Shown one piece after another: positions 63,289 through 64,000 of a stretch of 64,000 bases of DNA (position 1 is its first letter; each line of letters opens with the position of its first letter). Origin of the DNA: Quatrionicoccus australiensis (GTDB taxonomy: Bacteria > Pseudomonadota > Gammaproteobacteria > Burkholderiales > Rhodocyclaceae); the NCBI RefSeq assembly GCF_020510525.1, contig NZ_CP075188.1, forward strand, positions 62,001-126,000, in the 5' to 3' direction. The notes beneath the pieces were generated by a model. It had not been told where the DNA came from, searched no databases, and saw only the letters and a program-made list of their open reading frames with translations. A program made the translations under genes and the position numbers.

Positions 63289-64000
63289 GGCTGGCTCCAT
63301 TCGCCGAGGGCGGCGCCCAGGCGTTGCCAGGCGGTCTCGCTGTCGGGCAGACCAAAGCGCAGCAGCGCCTGTTGTTCGAAACGGCGCACCAGGATGCCGC
63401 GCCGGGCGAGAGATTCATGCAGTTCGGCCGGCTGGTCGCAGGTCAGCGTCGCGAACAGCGGCGTGCTCTTGACCTCGCCGTGCGCGCTCAGCAAGGCGTG
63501 CAGACGCTGGCTGGCGGCGTGCAGGCGCTCGCGTGCCGCGCTCTGCCAGGCCGTGTCCTGCAAGGCCAGACGTGCCGCGGCACGGGCCGGGCCGGCGATG
63601 GTCCATGGCCCCATCGCTTCCTGCATGCGGTTGAGCAAGTCGGATGCGGCAAAAACGAAGCCGACGCGGGCGCCGGCCAGGCCGAAGAACTTGCCGAGCG
63701 AACGCAGCACGATCAGGTTGGGCGCCTCCTCGGTGCCGGCCAGGCTGGCCAGGCTTTCCTCCGGCGTCGGATCGATGAAGGCTTCGTCGACGATCAGCCA
63801 GCCGCCACGCTTTTTGAGCTGTTGCGCGGCGTCGACCGCGACGGCGCGCGGATGCTGGTCGGCAGTCGGGTTGTTCGGATTGCACAGCAGCACGTAGGGC
63901 GTCGCGACGCCCAGGGCGCGGCTCAGCGTCGCGTTCTGCAGAAAGCGCAGGCGATGCCCGGCGCGTTGCCAGGCCTGCGGGTGTTCGGCATAGATCGGGC
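63285..64000 (-). CDS. cobD: threonine-phosphate decarboxylase CobD/CobC-like (5' end outside window)
   Basis: The frame continues open past the right edge, so the N-terminus is missing; 238 codons are visible. The protein is a PLP aminotransferase-fold enzyme: LLCNPNNPTADQHPR, WLIVDEAFIDPTPEESLA (Asp that binds the pyridine N), and LIVLRSLGKFFGLAGARVGFVFA with the PLP Lys in the SLGKFFGL motif. In cobalamin synthesis it makes aminopropanol phosphate from threonine phosphate. The position next to two cobalamin-binding proteins supports this over a histidinol-phosphate aminotransferase. Confidence 0.88.
   Translation of the reverse strand, partial: PIYAEHPQAWQRAGHRLRFLQNATLSRALGVATPYVLLCNPNNPTADQHPRAVAVDAAQQLKKRGGWLIVDEAFIDPTPEESLASLAGTEEAPNLIVLRSLGKFFGLAGARVGFVFAASDLLNRMQEAMGPWTIAGPARAAARLALQDTAWQSAARERLHAASQRLHALLSAHGEVKSTPLFATLTCDQPAELHESLARRGILVRRFEQQALLRFGLPDSETAWQRLGAALGEWSQP

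Overview
The window is a GC-rich betaproteobacterial chromosome segment, most like the Rhodocyclaceae (Dechloromonas/Azonexus type). The basis is gene content and protein style only: a class I PHA synthase, a LiuR-type leucine catabolism cluster, the oxygen-independent ubiquinone trio UbiUVT, cobalamin genes, and many PilZ, HD-GYP, GGDEF-EAL and chemoreceptor signalling proteins. The genus is an inference.

Layout. 1-2.7 kb: two HD-GYP proteins (the second with a damaged HD motif) around a periplasmic coiled-coil protein. 2.7-4.3 kb: mutY and a flavin reductase-like protein. 4.3-7.1 kb: the most unusual locus. A tRNA-Gly(CCC) gene is split in its anticodon stem by a 2.73 kb group II intron with an intact reverse transcriptase/maturase, and the intron carries a second, complete tRNA-Gly(CCC) just before that ORF. 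7.1-8.1 kb: AT-richer, gene-poor spacer with one plausible 48-residue membrane protein. 8.1-18.9 kb: housekeeping and signalling genes (TPR/GT9-like protein, LON domain protein, ubiX, Gx transporter, NusG-II, rapZ, M20 hydrolase, MCP, a truncated PfpI-like gene, MBL hydrolase, tandem DUF1289 proteins). 19-33 kb: leucine/isovalerate and acyl-CoA catabolism on the minus strand (liuE, liuD, liuC, liuB, acyl-CoA dehydrogenase, thiolase, liuA, liuR), interrupted by a repeat-flanked DUF559 nuclease gene, a long inverted repeat, paiB, LOG and isomerase genes and a GNAT-carbonic anhydrase fusion. 33-36 kb: an MBL hydrolase and phaC. 36-38.5 kb: ubiUVT behind an FNR-like box. 38.5-45.1 kb: cell-shape operon mreBCD-mrdA-rodA-rlpA. 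45.2-49 kb: gatCAB with a lipoprotein gene inserted. 49-55.5 kb: pyrE, xthA, a YqjD/YqjE-type envelope operon, an AmpG-like permease, metW and metX. 55.7-61.4 kb: PilZ-STAS protein, TonB receptor, GGDEF/degenerate-EAL protein and an ABC_sub_bind-type lipid- or solute-binding protein. 61.5-64 kb: two cobalamin-binding proteins and a partial cobD-like gene.

How parts work together. LiuR probably controls liuA through a perfect 18-bp palindrome, and the downstream Liu enzymes take isovaleryl-CoA to acetoacetate and acetyl-CoA, which could feed PHA synthesis. UbiUVT and UbiX give ubiquinone synthesis without oxygen, and the FNR-like box at about -40 fits anaerobic induction.

Main novelty. The intron locus has features that support each other: exact tRNA reconstitution after removal of bases 4364-7095, 6-bp IBS1/EBS1 and 6-bp IBS2/EBS2 pairings, a domain V, and a domain VI with a bulged A 7 nt from the 3' end. 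The internal tRNA carries a compensatory 29-41 pair swap which changes both sides of the intron target, so it looks like an intron-resistant replacement copy. Excision of that tRNA by RNase P would also cut the intron in domain IV, which raises the possibility of a natural bipartite or trans-splicing intron.
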